Shown: positions 45,212 to 54,735 of the stretch, in pieces
Numbering within the stretch: position 1 is the stretch's first letter
Layout: each line of letters opens with the position of its first letter
Assembly (NCBI RefSeq): GCF_029207565.1
Contig: NZ_JANCMW010000015.1
Location: 55,676-119,675, forward strand
Reading direction: 5' to 3'
Length of the DNA: 64,000 bases
Source of the DNA: Marinobacter iranensis
GTDB lineage: Bacteria; Pseudomonadota; Gammaproteobacteria; Pseudomonadales; Oleiphilaceae
Program-made: the position numbers and the translations under genes
The notes under the pieces: generated by a model
The model's input: only the letters and a program-made list of their open reading frames with translations
Told to the model about the DNA's origin: nothing
The model's database searches: none

Positions 45212-45589
45212 TCAGTTCCAGACAGCCAACTGTTCACCCCGTTGATCCAGCCGCCACCATCGCTCGTCTTCCACCGGCTCCCCTTCTTTCCAGTCGCCAG
45301 GGCTACAGCGAATCTCAGTGTCCATGGCTCGCCAGGCACTTCGGGCGCAATCCAGGTCCGAAATCCAGGGCAGGTCCTCCCCTTCCAGGATCAGCGACGT
45401 GAACCGCTTACCTCCGGCGCCCGGATACAGACTGATGCGGACCCGGTGACTCCGATAGAAACCAGCACCCTTCACCGCACCGTCGCCCAACGAATTATCT
45501 TTTAGTTCAATATCATCAAGATGGTTCGCAAGCCAATCCGATACCGCTGACGACACCAGGTCACGAATGTAGATTTCGAGGTCCCGCAC
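45212..45589 (-). CDS. Small protein of unknown function next to the ClpV-like gene
   Basis: The 125-residue soluble protein starts RDLEIYIRDLVSSAVSDWL and holds a mixed beta region (RVRISLYPGAGGKRFTSLILEG), ending in a Trp-rich tail. I do not recognise a family. GTG 45589 has GGGAG nine bases upstream and is preferred; ATG 45628 is the alternative. It overlaps the end of the Clp N-domain gene by 29 bases, so the two are translationally coupled and probably work together. Confidence 0.7.
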   Translation of the reverse strand: MRDLEIYIRDLVSSAVSDWLANHLDDIELKDNSLGDGAVKGAGFYRSHRVRISLYPGAGGKRFTSLILEGEDLPWISDLDCARSAWRAMDTEIRCSPGDWKEGEPVEDERWWRLDQRGEQLAVWN

Positions 45590-46973
45590 TCGCTGTTTCT
45601 CCCGCCGGTTGATCACAATGGAGCACATAGTGAACCGGCCCGGGGCGTGCTGCAACCCAGCGTTCCAGTTCGTGCCGAAGATCCTCCACTTTCAGTGTAC
45701 GAAGCGTGCCTTCGGCTTGACGTTCGTGCCACGCAACTTCCGCGGCCGCCCGCTCAATGGCCACGTGTTCAAGTGACCGCTCCAACCCTTCCGTGGGCTG
45801 TTGTCTTGCCATTGCCACCAGGGACTGGCGCCGGAGCGTATCCGTCTTCCCCGCCAGTGCCATGCTTTCGATGGGGCCACGTTCCGCAAACAGGTTCAAC
45901 CTTGCGGCTGCCCGCTCCACCCACTGAATCATTCCACCGGGTGATCCCACCAACTGGCTTCGGCTTGACGCTGCATAGCGGATAAGCGCCTGGGACAATT
46001 CGACGTTCCAGCGCTTTTCAATGGCCGGCTGATGCGCCGTGAGAATGGCCGCCTTCTGCCCGGGGCTGGTGCCGGGCATATCAAAAACATCGAAGTCCCT
46101 TCCCAGTGATCGCTCCAGTTGCTCAATCGCGGTGCCTGCACCTGGTGAATCGGGACCCAGCATGATGACAGGCCCGGGATACCCGGTAACCAGCCCCCTG
46201 GCCACACTCAGCTCTGAAGCCATCATTGCAACCAGATCCACCGGCGAAACGTTATCCAGAACCAAGGCGGGGTAGTCCTTGCGGTCAACAGCGTTGGAAG
46301 GAATCGCGGGGCAGTCGCTGGCCATCACTTCCGCCTCGTTACGAAGATCAAGCTTCACAAAGCCACAATCCAGGAAAGGCAGCAGAGCCTGCAACCAACT
46401 GGTTTTGCCGCTGCCCCTTGAGCCCCTGACCCAGACCAGCGCACCGGGAACCGACACCAGCGTTATCGAAACATCCTCGGCGAGCCCCAACCAGTCCAGA
46501 TCGGTAATCACCATGGGGGCATCCCCTGTTGTGTTCGGGGTTTCGGTGGCCTTCTGTTGGCTGCTGTTGGTGGCGGGCCAATGGCCAACCAGTTCCAGTA
46601 CCGCGACGTACGCTTTCTCCTGCAGGCGCTCGGCGTTGCGCGTCAATACCGATAACAGTATCGGCCAGTCCAGCCAGGGGGCGTCGCTCAGTTCGCGGGC
46701 GGAGGAGAACCAGTACATGAGTTGCGAGGACAGCAGGCCTTCGCTTCCGACTTCCGTCACGATGGGCTGTTCGCACTGGATGGTACGGGTCAGCTCATCA
46801 AGGTCGACGCCGCGGCCACGCAGGAAATCGCAGATGGCGGGCTCGCCATCCAGCAGCGCCAGCAGGAAATCCTCTACGGTGATGGCATAACCACCGCGTT
46901 GGGCGACGCTGTCCCGTGCCCGTTGCAGTGCGGTTTGACAGAGGGGGCTCAGGCATCCTTGCCAGTCTTCCAT
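45561..46973 (-). CDS. Clp N-domain protein with a degenerate P-loop ATPase module
   Basis: The 470-residue protein starts with a Clp repeat-like N-domain (about 1-130: LSPLCQTALQRARDSVAQRG ... TVEDFLLALL), most like ClpV. One P-loop module follows: Walker A GSRGSGKT (about residue 185) and a Walker B-like PALVLDNVSP in which the usual second acidic residue is Asn. There is no second AAA ring, no ClpP loop and no clear sensor or arginine finger. AAGGAGAAGTG precedes the ATG. It is not full-length ClpV; a switch or adaptor role is inferred. A vgrG island lies about 8 kb to the right, but no T6SS structural genes adjoin it. Confidence 0.72.
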   Translation of the reverse strand: MEDWQGCLSPLCQTALQRARDSVAQRGGYAITVEDFLLALLDGEPAICDFLRGRGVDLDELTRTIQCEQPIVTEVGSEGLLSSQLMYWFSSARELSDAPWLDWPILLSVLTRNAERLQEKAYVAVLELVGHWPATNSSQQKATETPNTTGDAPMVITDLDWLGLAEDVSITLVSVPGALVWVRGSRGSGKTSWLQALLPFLDCGFVKLDLRNEAEVMASDCPAIPSNAVDRKDYPALVLDNVSPVDLVAMMASELSVARGLVTGYPGPVIMLGPDSPGAGTAIEQLERSLGRDFDVFDMPGTSPGQKAAILTAHQPAIEKRWNVELSQALIRYAASSRSQLVGSPGGMIQWVERAAARLNLFAERGPIESMALAGKTDTLRRQSLVAMARQQPTEGLERSLEHVAIERAAAEVAWHERQAEGTLRTLKVEDLRHELERWVAARPGPVHYVLHCDQPAGETASAGPRNLHS

Positions 46974-47026
46974 TCACTTCTCCTTGTGTTAGTGGGCATC
47001 GTCCTGATGCCGTTTCATGAATCCGG

Positions 47027-48433
47027 TCAGACCCGGTTGTAGGTGTCCTCAAAGCGTACGATATCGTCCTCGCCCAGGTAGCTGCCAGTCTGGACTTCAA
47101 TCAGTTCCAACGGAATCACACCCGGATTGGTCAGCCTGTGGGTAACGCCCAACGGAATGTAGGTGGACTGGTCTTCAGTGAGCAGCAATACATCGTCACC
47201 ACGATTGACCGTCGCGGTTCCCTTGACCACCACCCAGTGCTCAGCCCGGTGGTGGTGCTTCTGTAGCGAGAGAGAGGCGCCCGGCTTGACAGTAATACGC
47301 TTCACCTGGAAGCGTTCACCCATGGCGATCCCCTCGTAGGTGCCCCAGGGGCGATGAACCTTCTTGTGGAACCGGTGCTCGTGGCGGCCCTGGGCCTTGA
47401 CCTGGGCAACCAGCTTTTTTACATCCTGAACCCGGCCGCGATCGGCCACCAGTACCACGTCATCGGTTTCAACAATGACATGGTCGGTAATGCCCAGGGC
47501 GGCAATCAGGCGGCCCTCCGAGTGAATATAGGAGCCGGACACGTCCTCGGTAATTACGTCTCCCCGGCACACATTATTGTTCTCATCGTGGGGCTGGATA
47601 TCCCAAAGTGCTGACCAGGAACCCACGTCCGACCAGCCTGCGTCCAGGGGCACCACCACGGCATCGCGGGTTTTTTCCATAACCGCGTAGTCGATGGAAT
47701 CGTCCGGGCAGGCCTTGAAGGCTTCCGTTCCAACGCGGGTGAAATCCATGTCGGCGTTACGCTCTTTCCAGGCGGCGCGGCAGGCTTTGATCATGTCTGG
47801 TTGCTGGGCTTCCAGCTCTTCCAGATAACGATCAGCCCGGAACAGGAACATGCCGCTGTTCCAGAAATAGTCGCCTTCGTCCAGATATCGACGGGCGGTT
47901 TCTTCATCCGGCTTTTCCACAAAGGCGGCGACATCGTTATAGCCTTCATGGGCTGCGCCAGCCTTGATATACCCGTAACCCGTATGGGGAGCATTCGGAA
48001 CAATACCGAAGGTAACCAGTTTGCCCGACCGCGCGGCTTCCGCCCCCTGGCTGACAGCCTGGCGGAATACATCCTGGTTCTTGAGTACATGATCCGAGGG
48101 CATGACCAGCAGCAGCTCTTCCGGGTTTTCCTCCGCCGCTGCCAGGGCAGCCAGGGCGATGGCCGGAGCGGTGTTGCGGCCCACCGGCTCGAGGATGATG
48201 CCGGCAGTGCGCTCCGACGCCTGGGCCTGCAGGTGGGCAGCCACGACGAATCGATGTTCCTCGTTGGTGATCGCCATAACCCTGGCTTTCTCATCGAGGG
48301 CCAGCCCACGGTCAATGGTTTCAGCCAGCAGGGTTTCGTCAGACACCACCGGCAGAAACTGCTTGGGATAGGCCTCACGGGAAAGCGGCCATAACCGGGT
48401 GCCGGAACCACCAGAAAGAATCACTGCAAGCAT
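47027..48433 (-). CDS. Mannose-1-phosphate guanylyltransferase/mannose-6-phosphate isomerase
   Basis: The 468-residue bifunctional enzyme has an N-terminal nucleotidyltransferase domain (LSGGSGTRLWPLSREAYPKQF; FVEKPDEETA) and a C-terminal type II phosphomannose isomerase cupin (about 350-468). The cupin motif is QKHHHRAEHWVVVKGTA. It makes GDP-mannose for exopolysaccharide or LPS. Homologs include manC, algA and wbpW; the pathway cannot be told here as no partner genes adjoin it. AAGGAC precedes the ATG. Confidence 0.94.
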   Translation of the reverse strand: MLAVILSGGSGTRLWPLSREAYPKQFLPVVSDETLLAETIDRGLALDEKARVMAITNEEHRFVVAAHLQAQASERTAGIILEPVGRNTAPAIALAALAAAEENPEELLLVMPSDHVLKNQDVFRQAVSQGAEAARSGKLVTFGIVPNAPHTGYGYIKAGAAHEGYNDVAAFVEKPDEETARRYLDEGDYFWNSGMFLFRADRYLEELEAQQPDMIKACRAAWKERNADMDFTRVGTEAFKACPDDSIDYAVMEKTRDAVVVPLDAGWSDVGSWSALWDIQPHDENNNVCRGDVITEDVSGSYIHSEGRLIAALGITDHVIVETDDVVLVADRGRVQDVKKLVAQVKAQGRHEHRFHKKVHRPWGTYEGIAMGERFQVKRITVKPGASLSLQKHHHRAEHWVVVKGTATVNRGDDVLLLTEDQSTYIPLGVTHRLTNPGVIPLELIEVQTGSYLGEDDIVRFEDTYNRV

Positions 48434-48476
48434 GGGTCGTCCTTGTTTCGAATTTTCGCGAATTTTACCTCAAAGA

Positions 48477-48499
48477 CCGCCGGGTTGTCCTGCCGGCGG
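48477..48499 (-). terminator. Possible terminator downstream of the glyoxalase gene
   Basis: CCGCCGG and CCGGCGG form a seven-base-pair stem with a nine-base loop. Only a short T stretch follows in the leftward direction, so this call is weak. Confidence 0.3.
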
Positions 48500-48528
48500 C
48501 GATTAAAGCGGCTTCACCTTGGGCACGG

Positions 48529-48969
48529 CTACCAGCTGCCGGTATTGTCCATACTGGCCCACGGCTCCTTCGGAGGGAGGGAATCACCTTTCTGGAGCAG
48601 CTCAATGGAGATGCCGTCCGGAGACCGGACAAACGCCATATGACCATCCCGGGGCGGTCGATTGATGGTAACGCCGTTGGCCTGAAGGTGGCTACACAAG
48701 GCGTATATATCATCCACCCGGTAGGCCAGGTGCCCGAAGTTGCGGCCACCCCCGTATTCTTCCGGATCCCAATTGTAGGTAAGCTCGATCATTGGCGCCT
48801 TGTCTTCCCTGGCCCGTGCTTCATCCTCGGGGGCTGCCAGGAAAACCAGGGTGAAGCGGCCTTTTTCACTGCTTTTGCGGCTGATTTCGACCATACCGAG
48901 CAGTTCACAGAAAAAATGCAGGGTCTCTTCCAGGTTACTCACCCGGATCATCGTGTGAAGGTACTGCAT
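48529..48969 (-). CDS. gloA: Glyoxalase I (lactoylglutathione lyase)
   Basis: The 146-residue vicinal-oxygen-chelate enzyme detoxifies methylglyoxal with glutathione. The metal ligands are H5 (YLHTMIRV), E63 (IELTYNWD), the His of FGHLAYRV and the Glu of ISIELLQ. The arrangement YGGGRNFGHLA fits the short nickel-type GloA of proteobacteria. An oppositely directed DUF1853 gene follows 31 bases away. Confidence 0.95.
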   Translation of the reverse strand: MQYLHTMIRVSNLEETLHFFCELLGMVEISRKSSEKGRFTLVFLAAPEDEARAREDKAPMIELTYNWDPEEYGGGRNFGHLAYRVDDIYALCSHLQANGVTINRPPRDGHMAFVRSPDGISIELLQKGDSLPPKEPWASMDNTGSW

Positions 48970-49000
48970 ATTGCCTCTCCTGTTGGGTTATCCTGCCACC

Positions 49001-49954
49001 ATGAGACAACGCCCTGAAACCACAGCCCATCTCCAGTACCGTGTTCCAGCCGTGCGCCATCTGGCGTGGATGTGTCATGCCCCCCAGCTTATCAGCTCTC
49101 CCATGGGATTTGATCCGGAAAATTATCTACCGGGAGATGTGCAAGAGCGATTGACAGCCTGGGATAACGCACCTCACCGAGGCCCGGCCGTGCTGACGGA
49201 ACAGCCGGCACGGCGGCTTGGGCACTATTTCGAGCGCCTTTACGAGTGCATGATGCAGGATCTGCTCGGCTGGGAAGTACTGCTCAAGAACCAGCCAGTG
49301 AGAAGCAATGGCATTACCCTGGGAGAACTGGATTTCGTGGTCCGTAATCCGGCAGACAACCTTGTCGAGCATCACGAAATTGCCGTGAAATTCTACCTCG
49401 GCCATAGCGAGGCGGGCCAGGACACGCCGTTCTGGTACGGACCAAACGCACGGGACCGGCTGGACATCAAAACCCAGCGACTGACCGACCACCAGAGCCA
49501 ATTGACCGACAGGCCCGAAGCCCGCAACCTCTTCGCATCGTTGGGGATAGAAACACCGGCCTTGTCACGAATTTTCATGCCCGGGTATCTGTTCTACCCG
49601 CTTGGCAAGTCACTCGCCCCGCCCGACAGCATTCCACCAAGCCACCTGCGCGGTGACTGGCTCTACATCGACGACCTGGATGAAATGGCGAAGGCAGGAG
49701 GACTGGAGGAAACAGGCAAGGCCGACACCACAAGATGGATTCCGCTGCTCAAACCTCACTGGCTGGGGCCCTGGCGCCAGAGGGACGCGCCCGACCAACG
49801 GGAAACGGAGGAAGCTCTGGAGGTGGTTCGCTCAGCCGGGATCCCCCGATTGTTCGCGGTACTGGAACCATCCCCGAAGGATGGCTACTGGCGCGAGACA
49901 TCACGCCTGTTTGTGGTACCCGGTACGTGGCCGACATTGCCCGCCACGAAGTAA
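49001..49954 (+). CDS. DUF1853 family protein
   Basis: The 317-residue protein matches DUF1853 (COG3782). Conserved parts include HLAWMCHAPQLI near the start, RLGHYFERLYECMMQDLLG, GELDFVVRN and EIAVKFYLG, where the acidic residues and the lysine resemble a PD-(D/E)XK nuclease core. The function is unknown and the nuclease link is an inference. ATG 49001 matches the start of the family; the longer frame from 48971 is unsupported. Confidence 0.85.
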   Translation: MRQRPETTAHLQYRVPAVRHLAWMCHAPQLISSPMGFDPENYLPGDVQERLTAWDNAPHRGPAVLTEQPARRLGHYFERLYECMMQDLLGWEVLLKNQPVRSNGITLGELDFVVRNPADNLVEHHEIAVKFYLGHSEAGQDTPFWYGPNARDRLDIKTQRLTDHQSQLTDRPEARNLFASLGIETPALSRIFMPGYLFYPLGKSLAPPDSIPPSHLRGDWLYIDDLDEMAKAGGLEETGKADTTRWIPLLKPHWLGPWRQRDAPDQRETEEALEVVRSAGIPRLFAVLEPSPKDGYWRETSRLFVVPGTWPTLPATK

Positions 49955-49964
49955 CGCATCCGCC

Positions 49965-51026
49965 CTATACGACTTCCAGTTCTACCCGGTTCCGGCCACC
50001 TTCCTTGCTACGGTAGAGCGCACGGTCTGCCCGGCTGATGGCCGAATTCAGATCATCGTCCCGGCGGAACTCGCTGACCCCCGCACTCAGGGTGATATCA
50101 ATCCGCTCACCGGTTTTCGCCAACCAGTCGTGAGCCAGAAGCGCCTCTCTCACCCGTTCCGCACTGGCCTGGGCGCTGTTCAGTCCGGTATTCGGAAGCA
50201 CGGCAAGGAACTCTTCCCCGCCCCACCGGGCAATCAGATCCTGGGTACGCAACTGGGCTTTGATGATGCCGGCAACTTCCTCAAGCACCCGGTCGCCGGC
50301 CTCGTGCCCATGCTGATCATTAATGGCCTTGAAATGATCGATATCGAGCACAAGAAACGCGACCGGGTGACCACTCCGCTGAAAACGGGCCAGCTCTTTC
50401 TCCGCCAGATAGGTCATGTGACGGCGGTTAAAAAGGCCTGTCAACGGATCGGTTGTCGCCATTCGACGCAGCTTCCGGTTCGCCGTGGTCACCATGGTGA
50501 GGTAGAAAAACGAGAGGTAGCTGAACATGGCGAACACCACGCTCAGGTTGAACAGGTACACGGCCAGCAGGGCCCCGGGTGCAATCGGCTGCACTGGCTC
50601 GATAAACCACATCACCAGGTACAGGGCGACGTAATAACTCCAAAGCCCGAGCAACGACATTACGGCTGCCCGCAACCCCATGCTGACGAACAGCGCCGGG
50701 ATAAACATCAGCAGGTAGTAGTGAAAGCCGCTGTCCCAGCCAATAAGCACAATGCCCAGCCCGGCGTGAATAATCACTTCCGCCCAGATCAGGCCAATGG
50801 CCAGGCGGTTCTGCTTTTTGCTCAGTGCCCGGTAGGCCACCACGTACATGGTGACGCTGATAACATTTACCCAGGCGAGAATGGGCGAGCCGAGGATATG
50901 GAAGAGAAAGAAAAAAGCCACATCAACCGTGGCTGCGATCTGACAACAGCGCTTCGCCACCTGCCAGAATTGCGGACGGCGCTCCCTGATGGGCTCCCTG
51001 GCAGACATGGATCTGGCCTGACTCAT
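49965..51026 (-). CDS. Membrane diguanylate cyclase (GGDEF)
   Basis: The 353-residue protein has five or six membrane helices (about 35-185) and a C-terminal GGDEF domain with active site RWGGEEF. The allosteric I-site RTQD sits five residues before it, so product inhibition by c-di-GMP is expected. It also has ATTDPLTGLFNRR. No sensory domain beyond the membrane part is seen. The 193-base region to the right is shared with the divergent fusion gene and shows no clear elements. Confidence 0.94.
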   Translation of the reverse strand: MSQARSMSAREPIRERRPQFWQVAKRCCQIAATVDVAFFFLFHILGSPILAWVNVISVTMYVVAYRALSKKQNRLAIGLIWAEVIIHAGLGIVLIGWDSGFHYYLLMFIPALFVSMGLRAAVMSLLGLWSYYVALYLVMWFIEPVQPIAPGALLAVYLFNLSVVFAMFSYLSFFYLTMVTTANRKLRRMATTDPLTGLFNRRHMTYLAEKELARFQRSGHPVAFLVLDIDHFKAINDQHGHEAGDRVLEEVAGIIKAQLRTQDLIARWGGEEFLAVLPNTGLNSAQASAERVREALLAHDWLAKTGERIDITLSAGVSEFRRDDDLNSAISRADRALYRSKEGGRNRVELEVV

Positions 51027-51219
51027 AAACAACAACTTCCAGAACGATTACACCCAGATTACGCCGAAAATCACAAACTTGCTCACCGCAATCGTAAAAA
51101 ACTGAAAATCTTTGAAACCAACAGGCACGCCATGCATCCGCGTGCAACCGGCGCCCTGTTTCAGTAACCGGTTTGTGGCAGAATAATTCACACCAACAAG
51201 ACGATGATGGATTTCAATC

Positions 51220-53097
51220 ATGGACGACCACAGCCAGTTCCGGCTGCTTTCCGAGCGACGGTTCCTGCCCTTCTTCCTGACGCAGTTCTCCGGAGCCTTT
51301 AACGACAACCTGTTCCGCAACATCCTGCTGTTACTGATCACTTACACCGCCGGTGGCCTGCTGGGCCTGCCCATTGATGTGGTGGTGAATATCGCGGCTT
51401 TCCTGTTCATCGTGCCCTTTTTCCTGTTTTCCGGCATCGCGGGCCAACTGGCCGACAAGTATGAAAAATCCCGTGTTATTCGCTGGGTAAAACTCGCGGA
51501 AATCGCCATCATGGCACTGGCCGCCGTCGGGCTCTGGTTGGGCTGGTACGAGTCGCTGCTGTTGCTACTGTTCCTTATGGGCGTGCAATCCACGTTTTTT
51601 GGTCCCGTAAAGTACGCCATCCTGCCCCAGGTACTCCGGGATGACGAACTGGTGGGCGGCAATGCCCTGGTGGAAATGGGGACATTCGTGGCCATTCTTG
51701 TGGGCACCCTGGCTGCAGGCCTGCTGATGGGCAGCGACCAGCCGGAGAAACTCGCTGCTGTTGGGGTCCTTGCCCTGGCAGTCATCGGCTACCTTGCAGC
51801 GCGGCAGGTGCCGGTTACCGGCGCAACCAATCCCGACATGACCATACGCCTAAACCCCCTGCGGGAAACCTGGCACCTGATGCGCCTGGCTGCGGAAAAT
51901 CACTCCGTTCTGCTGTGCATCATGGCCATCTCCTGGTTCTGGTTCCTTGGCGCGGCTTACCTAACCCAGTTCCCCAGCTTCGCCCAGACCGATCTTATGG
52001 GTGATGAAACCGTCGTCACTCTGCTGCTGGCAATATTCACCATCGGCATCGCCCTCGGGTCCGTGGCCTGTGAACGACTTTCCGGCCACCGAATCGAACT
52101 GGGCATTGTGCCGATTGGCTCTCTGGGCATCAGCCTGTTCGGGCTCGACCTCTACTTCAACATGCCCGCCAACCCGGTGCCGACCGACTGGTGGAAGATC
52201 CTGACCGACAGCCAGCACCGCCAGGTAGCCATCGACCTGCTGGGTATTGGCTTCTTCGGTGGCCTGTTTATCGTACCGCTTTACGCATTCGTGCAACGGG
52301 AAACCCCGGAGGAACGGCGTGCCCGTGTTATTGCGGCCCTGAACGTGTTCAACGCCCTGTTTATGGTGGTCAGCGCCATTATGGGCATCCTGATGCTGGG
52401 CGTTATCGGCCTCAGCATCCCCGAATTCTTCCTGGTGCTGTCCATCATGAACCTGGTGGTGGCGGGCTTCGTGTACCAGCAAGTGCCGGAATTTGCCCTC
52501 CGGTTTATCGTCTGGGTGCTCTCCCACACCATCTACCGGGTGCGCCACGAAGGCCTGCACCGCATTCCGGAAGAGGGGCCGGTGCTGTTGGTGTGCAACC
52601 ACGTGACCTACATGGACGCTCTCGTCATCGCGGGCGCGATAAGACGGCCGGTTCGGTTCGTTATGGACTACCAGATCTTCAAAACGCCGATACTGGGTGC
52701 CATCTTCCGGCTCGCCAAAACCATTCCCATCGGCTCCCGCAACCGGGTGCCGGAGATTTACGATGCAGCCTTCGAGCGCATTGACGAGGAACTGGATGCT
52801 GGCCATGTCGTCTGTATCTTTCCCGAGGGGCGCTTGACCTCCGACGGAGAAGTAGCCACCTTCCGCAGCGGCGTGGAGGTCATCCTGGAGCGACGCCCGG
52901 TGCCGGTGGTGCCTATGGCACTGCGAGGGCTATGGGGCAGCTTCTTCAGCCACTGCGGCGGGCCGGCCCTGAAACACTTCCCCAGACGCTTCTGGTCACG
53001 GATCGAGCTGATCGCGGGTGAGCCAGTGAGCGCGCAGGAGGCCAACGCCGAACGGCTGGAAGAAAAGGTTAAAACCCTGAGGGGCAATCACCGTTAG
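51220..53097 (+). CDS. MFS transporter fused to a PlsC acyltransferase (LplT-PlsC type)
   Basis: The 625-residue protein has a 12-helix MFS domain (about 1-415) starting FLPFFLTQFSGAFNDNLFRN, like lysophospholipid flippase LplT. A C-terminal acyltransferase follows, with the H-X4-D motif NHVTYMD and the FPEGRLTSDG block. It should flip lysophospholipid inward and re-acylate it. Related proteins also carry an AMP-binding acyl-ACP synthetase (Aas), absent here. ATG 51220 starts the first helix region. The substrate is inferred. Confidence 0.9.
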   Translation: MDDHSQFRLLSERRFLPFFLTQFSGAFNDNLFRNILLLLITYTAGGLLGLPIDVVVNIAAFLFIVPFFLFSGIAGQLADKYEKSRVIRWVKLAEIAIMALAAVGLWLGWYESLLLLLFLMGVQSTFFGPVKYAILPQVLRDDELVGGNALVEMGTFVAILVGTLAAGLLMGSDQPEKLAAVGVLALAVIGYLAARQVPVTGATNPDMTIRLNPLRETWHLMRLAAENHSVLLCIMAISWFWFLGAAYLTQFPSFAQTDLMGDETVVTLLLAIFTIGIALGSVACERLSGHRIELGIVPIGSLGISLFGLDLYFNMPANPVPTDWWKILTDSQHRQVAIDLLGIGFFGGLFIVPLYAFVQRETPEERRARVIAALNVFNALFMVVSAIMGILMLGVIGLSIPEFFLVLSIMNLVVAGFVYQQVPEFALRFIVWVLSHTIYRVRHEGLHRIPEEGPVLLVCNHVTYMDALVIAGAIRRPVRFVMDYQIFKTPILGAIFRLAKTIPIGSRNRVPEIYDAAFERIDEELDAGHVVCIFPEGRLTSDGEVATFRSGVEVILERRPVPVVPMALRGLWGSFFSHCGGPALKHFPRRFWSRIELIAGEPVSAQEANAERLEEKVKTLRGNHR

Positions 53098-53241
53098 ACC
53101 TGCCTTACGACGGACCGGTTGTAATACGCTGAGCGGCTGCTACTCTTTGACTATCATCAATTTTTCAGTGCGATCAATTCCCGGCGGTGTAAGGACCTAA
53201 TCACCGCCGCCCGATCAGCACCTCCTTTGGTGGATGAAAAG

Positions 53242-54114
53242 ATGTATACGCAGGGATCGCACTGGTACGATCGGCTGTTCAATCGGTTAATCAGGCGGCT
53301 ATTAAACCAGCCCCGCAACACCCTTGCCGGTGCGCTGATTGCCTGTGCCCTCGCCCTCCCGCTTCAGGCCGATGAAGCAGCCCCGGCAGTCAGGCTCACC
53401 AACGGACACTGGCCTCCCTACATGGAGAACACACCACCCCACTTCGGGGTAATTTCGCACATCGTTACCCTGGCCTTTGCCAAAGAGGATATACCGGTAG
53501 CCTACGGCTTCTTCCCCTGGTCCCGGGCACGTATGCTTGCGGGAAAAGGCCTGTGGGACGGCTCCGTTGCCTGGACCTGCCGCCCGGAACTGCTGAAGCG
53601 CTTTTATTTCAGCGACCCCATCGTCGCCCACAACTACGCCCTGTTCCATCGCACCAACATGGATTTTGACTGGGACGAAATAAAAGACCTTGAAAGCTAC
53701 CGCTTAGGCCTGACCCAGGACTACAACTATGGTGAAGAATTCGAGGAAGCCGTTGCCGCTGGCACCATCAGCGCGGATATCACCACCTCCGACGAATCCA
53801 ACTTCCGCAAACTCGCCGCTGGCCGCATCGACCTGTTCCCCATGGAGCCCGCCGTGGGCATGGGCATGCTGAAAGAGCTCGGGCTGAGCGACAGGATCAC
53901 CTTCCACACCACGCCCCTGCAATCGGATTACTTGTACCTGATCCTGTCCAGGCGGGCACCTGAGAGTGAGCGGTATCTGAAAGCGTTTAACGAGGGGCTC
54001 AACGAGCTGCGAGCGTCTGGCAGATTGGAGGCGTTGATTACAACCTCGCTGCCGGATTTGCCGGCTCGGTATTTGGTTGTTGAGGATGGGGATAAGGTGC
54101 AGTGTGTTGAGTGA
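53242..54114 (+). CDS. Periplasmic substrate-binding-like protein (SBP family 3)
   Basis: The protein of about 290 residues has an N-terminal basic stretch and a hydrophobic segment (GALIACALALPLQA) that reads as a signal peptide. Extracellular solute-binding protein family 3 features follow (VRLTNGHWPPYMEN, FPWSRARMLAGKGLWDGSVA, LAAGRIDLFP). No ABC permease or ATPase gene adjoins it, so it may be an orphan sensor or scavenger. ATG 53242 is preferred over TTG 53227 and GTG 53230. The end overlaps a leftward pseudogene. Confidence 0.83.
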   Translation: MYTQGSHWYDRLFNRLIRRLLNQPRNTLAGALIACALALPLQADEAAPAVRLTNGHWPPYMENTPPHFGVISHIVTLAFAKEDIPVAYGFFPWSRARMLAGKGLWDGSVAWTCRPELLKRFYFSDPIVAHNYALFHRTNMDFDWDEIKDLESYRLGLTQDYNYGEEFEEAVAAGTISADITTSDESNFRKLAAGRIDLFPMEPAVGMGMLKELGLSDRITFHTTPLQSDYLYLILSRRAPESERYLKAFNEGLNELRASGRLEALITTSLPDLPARYLVVEDGDKVQCVE

Positions 54115-54631
54115 AGTCGACTACAATGTCTTTCCAGATTGGTCTATCGCCAACCTTGCCTCTGATTACTTGAAATTTGGACTGAGTCGTCTCACCCCAA
54201 AACAGTCTAACTGCATTATCTGGATATATATGAACATGCAGATATAAATCATCCTTAGTGCGTTCGGGGACAAAAACTTCCTTTGACCTATCCTCTACTC
54301 TCATCCCAGAGCCGTATTGATTTTGGGTAACACTAAGCTTTCACTGAACATTTACCCTGTCTTTCTCTACTGCAGCACAGCATATAACACCACTTCCGGT
54401 TGAATACCCATTAAAAGCGGCTGCATTACCAATCCAGATATCGCCTACAACAGCCTCTGAGATAGGCCTTTCTGTATGATTATGCAATACAAAAGCAGTT
54501 TCTGTAGTAGTAGAGGCATAGTTCCATACAATTAGACTAGCTATTACCAGAACAAGTACGACTTGCAGCCTAACGGGCAGCGGATCCAGAACTTTGTTCA
54601 TTAACCAGCGACCGATCATTGACTTCCCCAA
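54038..54631 (-). pseudogene. DUF3304-type lipoprotein/membrane gene with an in-frame TGA
   Basis: Two stretches lie in the same frame, split only by one TGA (54341-54343). The upper part (from ATG 54631) has a membrane helix (about residues 20-38), HNHTERPISEAVVGDIWIGN and a CC pair in GSGVICCAAV. The lower part continues the family with KEVFVPERTKDDLYLHVHIYP. The stop falls where relatives read V-x-W, so TGG to TGA is likely. The last 25 codons overlap the binding-protein gene and are doubtful. The family is often found near secretion-system effector genes, and function would be lost here unless the stop is read through. Base composition is low in GC. Confidence 0.7.
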
Positions 54632-54735
54632 TACCGCCCCGTCGATTAACTCAACTAATGGTTTTTGCTACTAACCGCACGTCTTTACCACTCTGAAATT
54701 TCGGCAGACGGTGCAGTTTCATGACAAGTCGCAAA

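Noticed and set aside
49602..51167. 521-codon plus-strand frame across DUF1853 and the diguanylate cyclase
   Set aside because: It crosses the end of one good gene and is antisense to another with an intact GGEEF site; its sequence is His/Gln-rich shadow.
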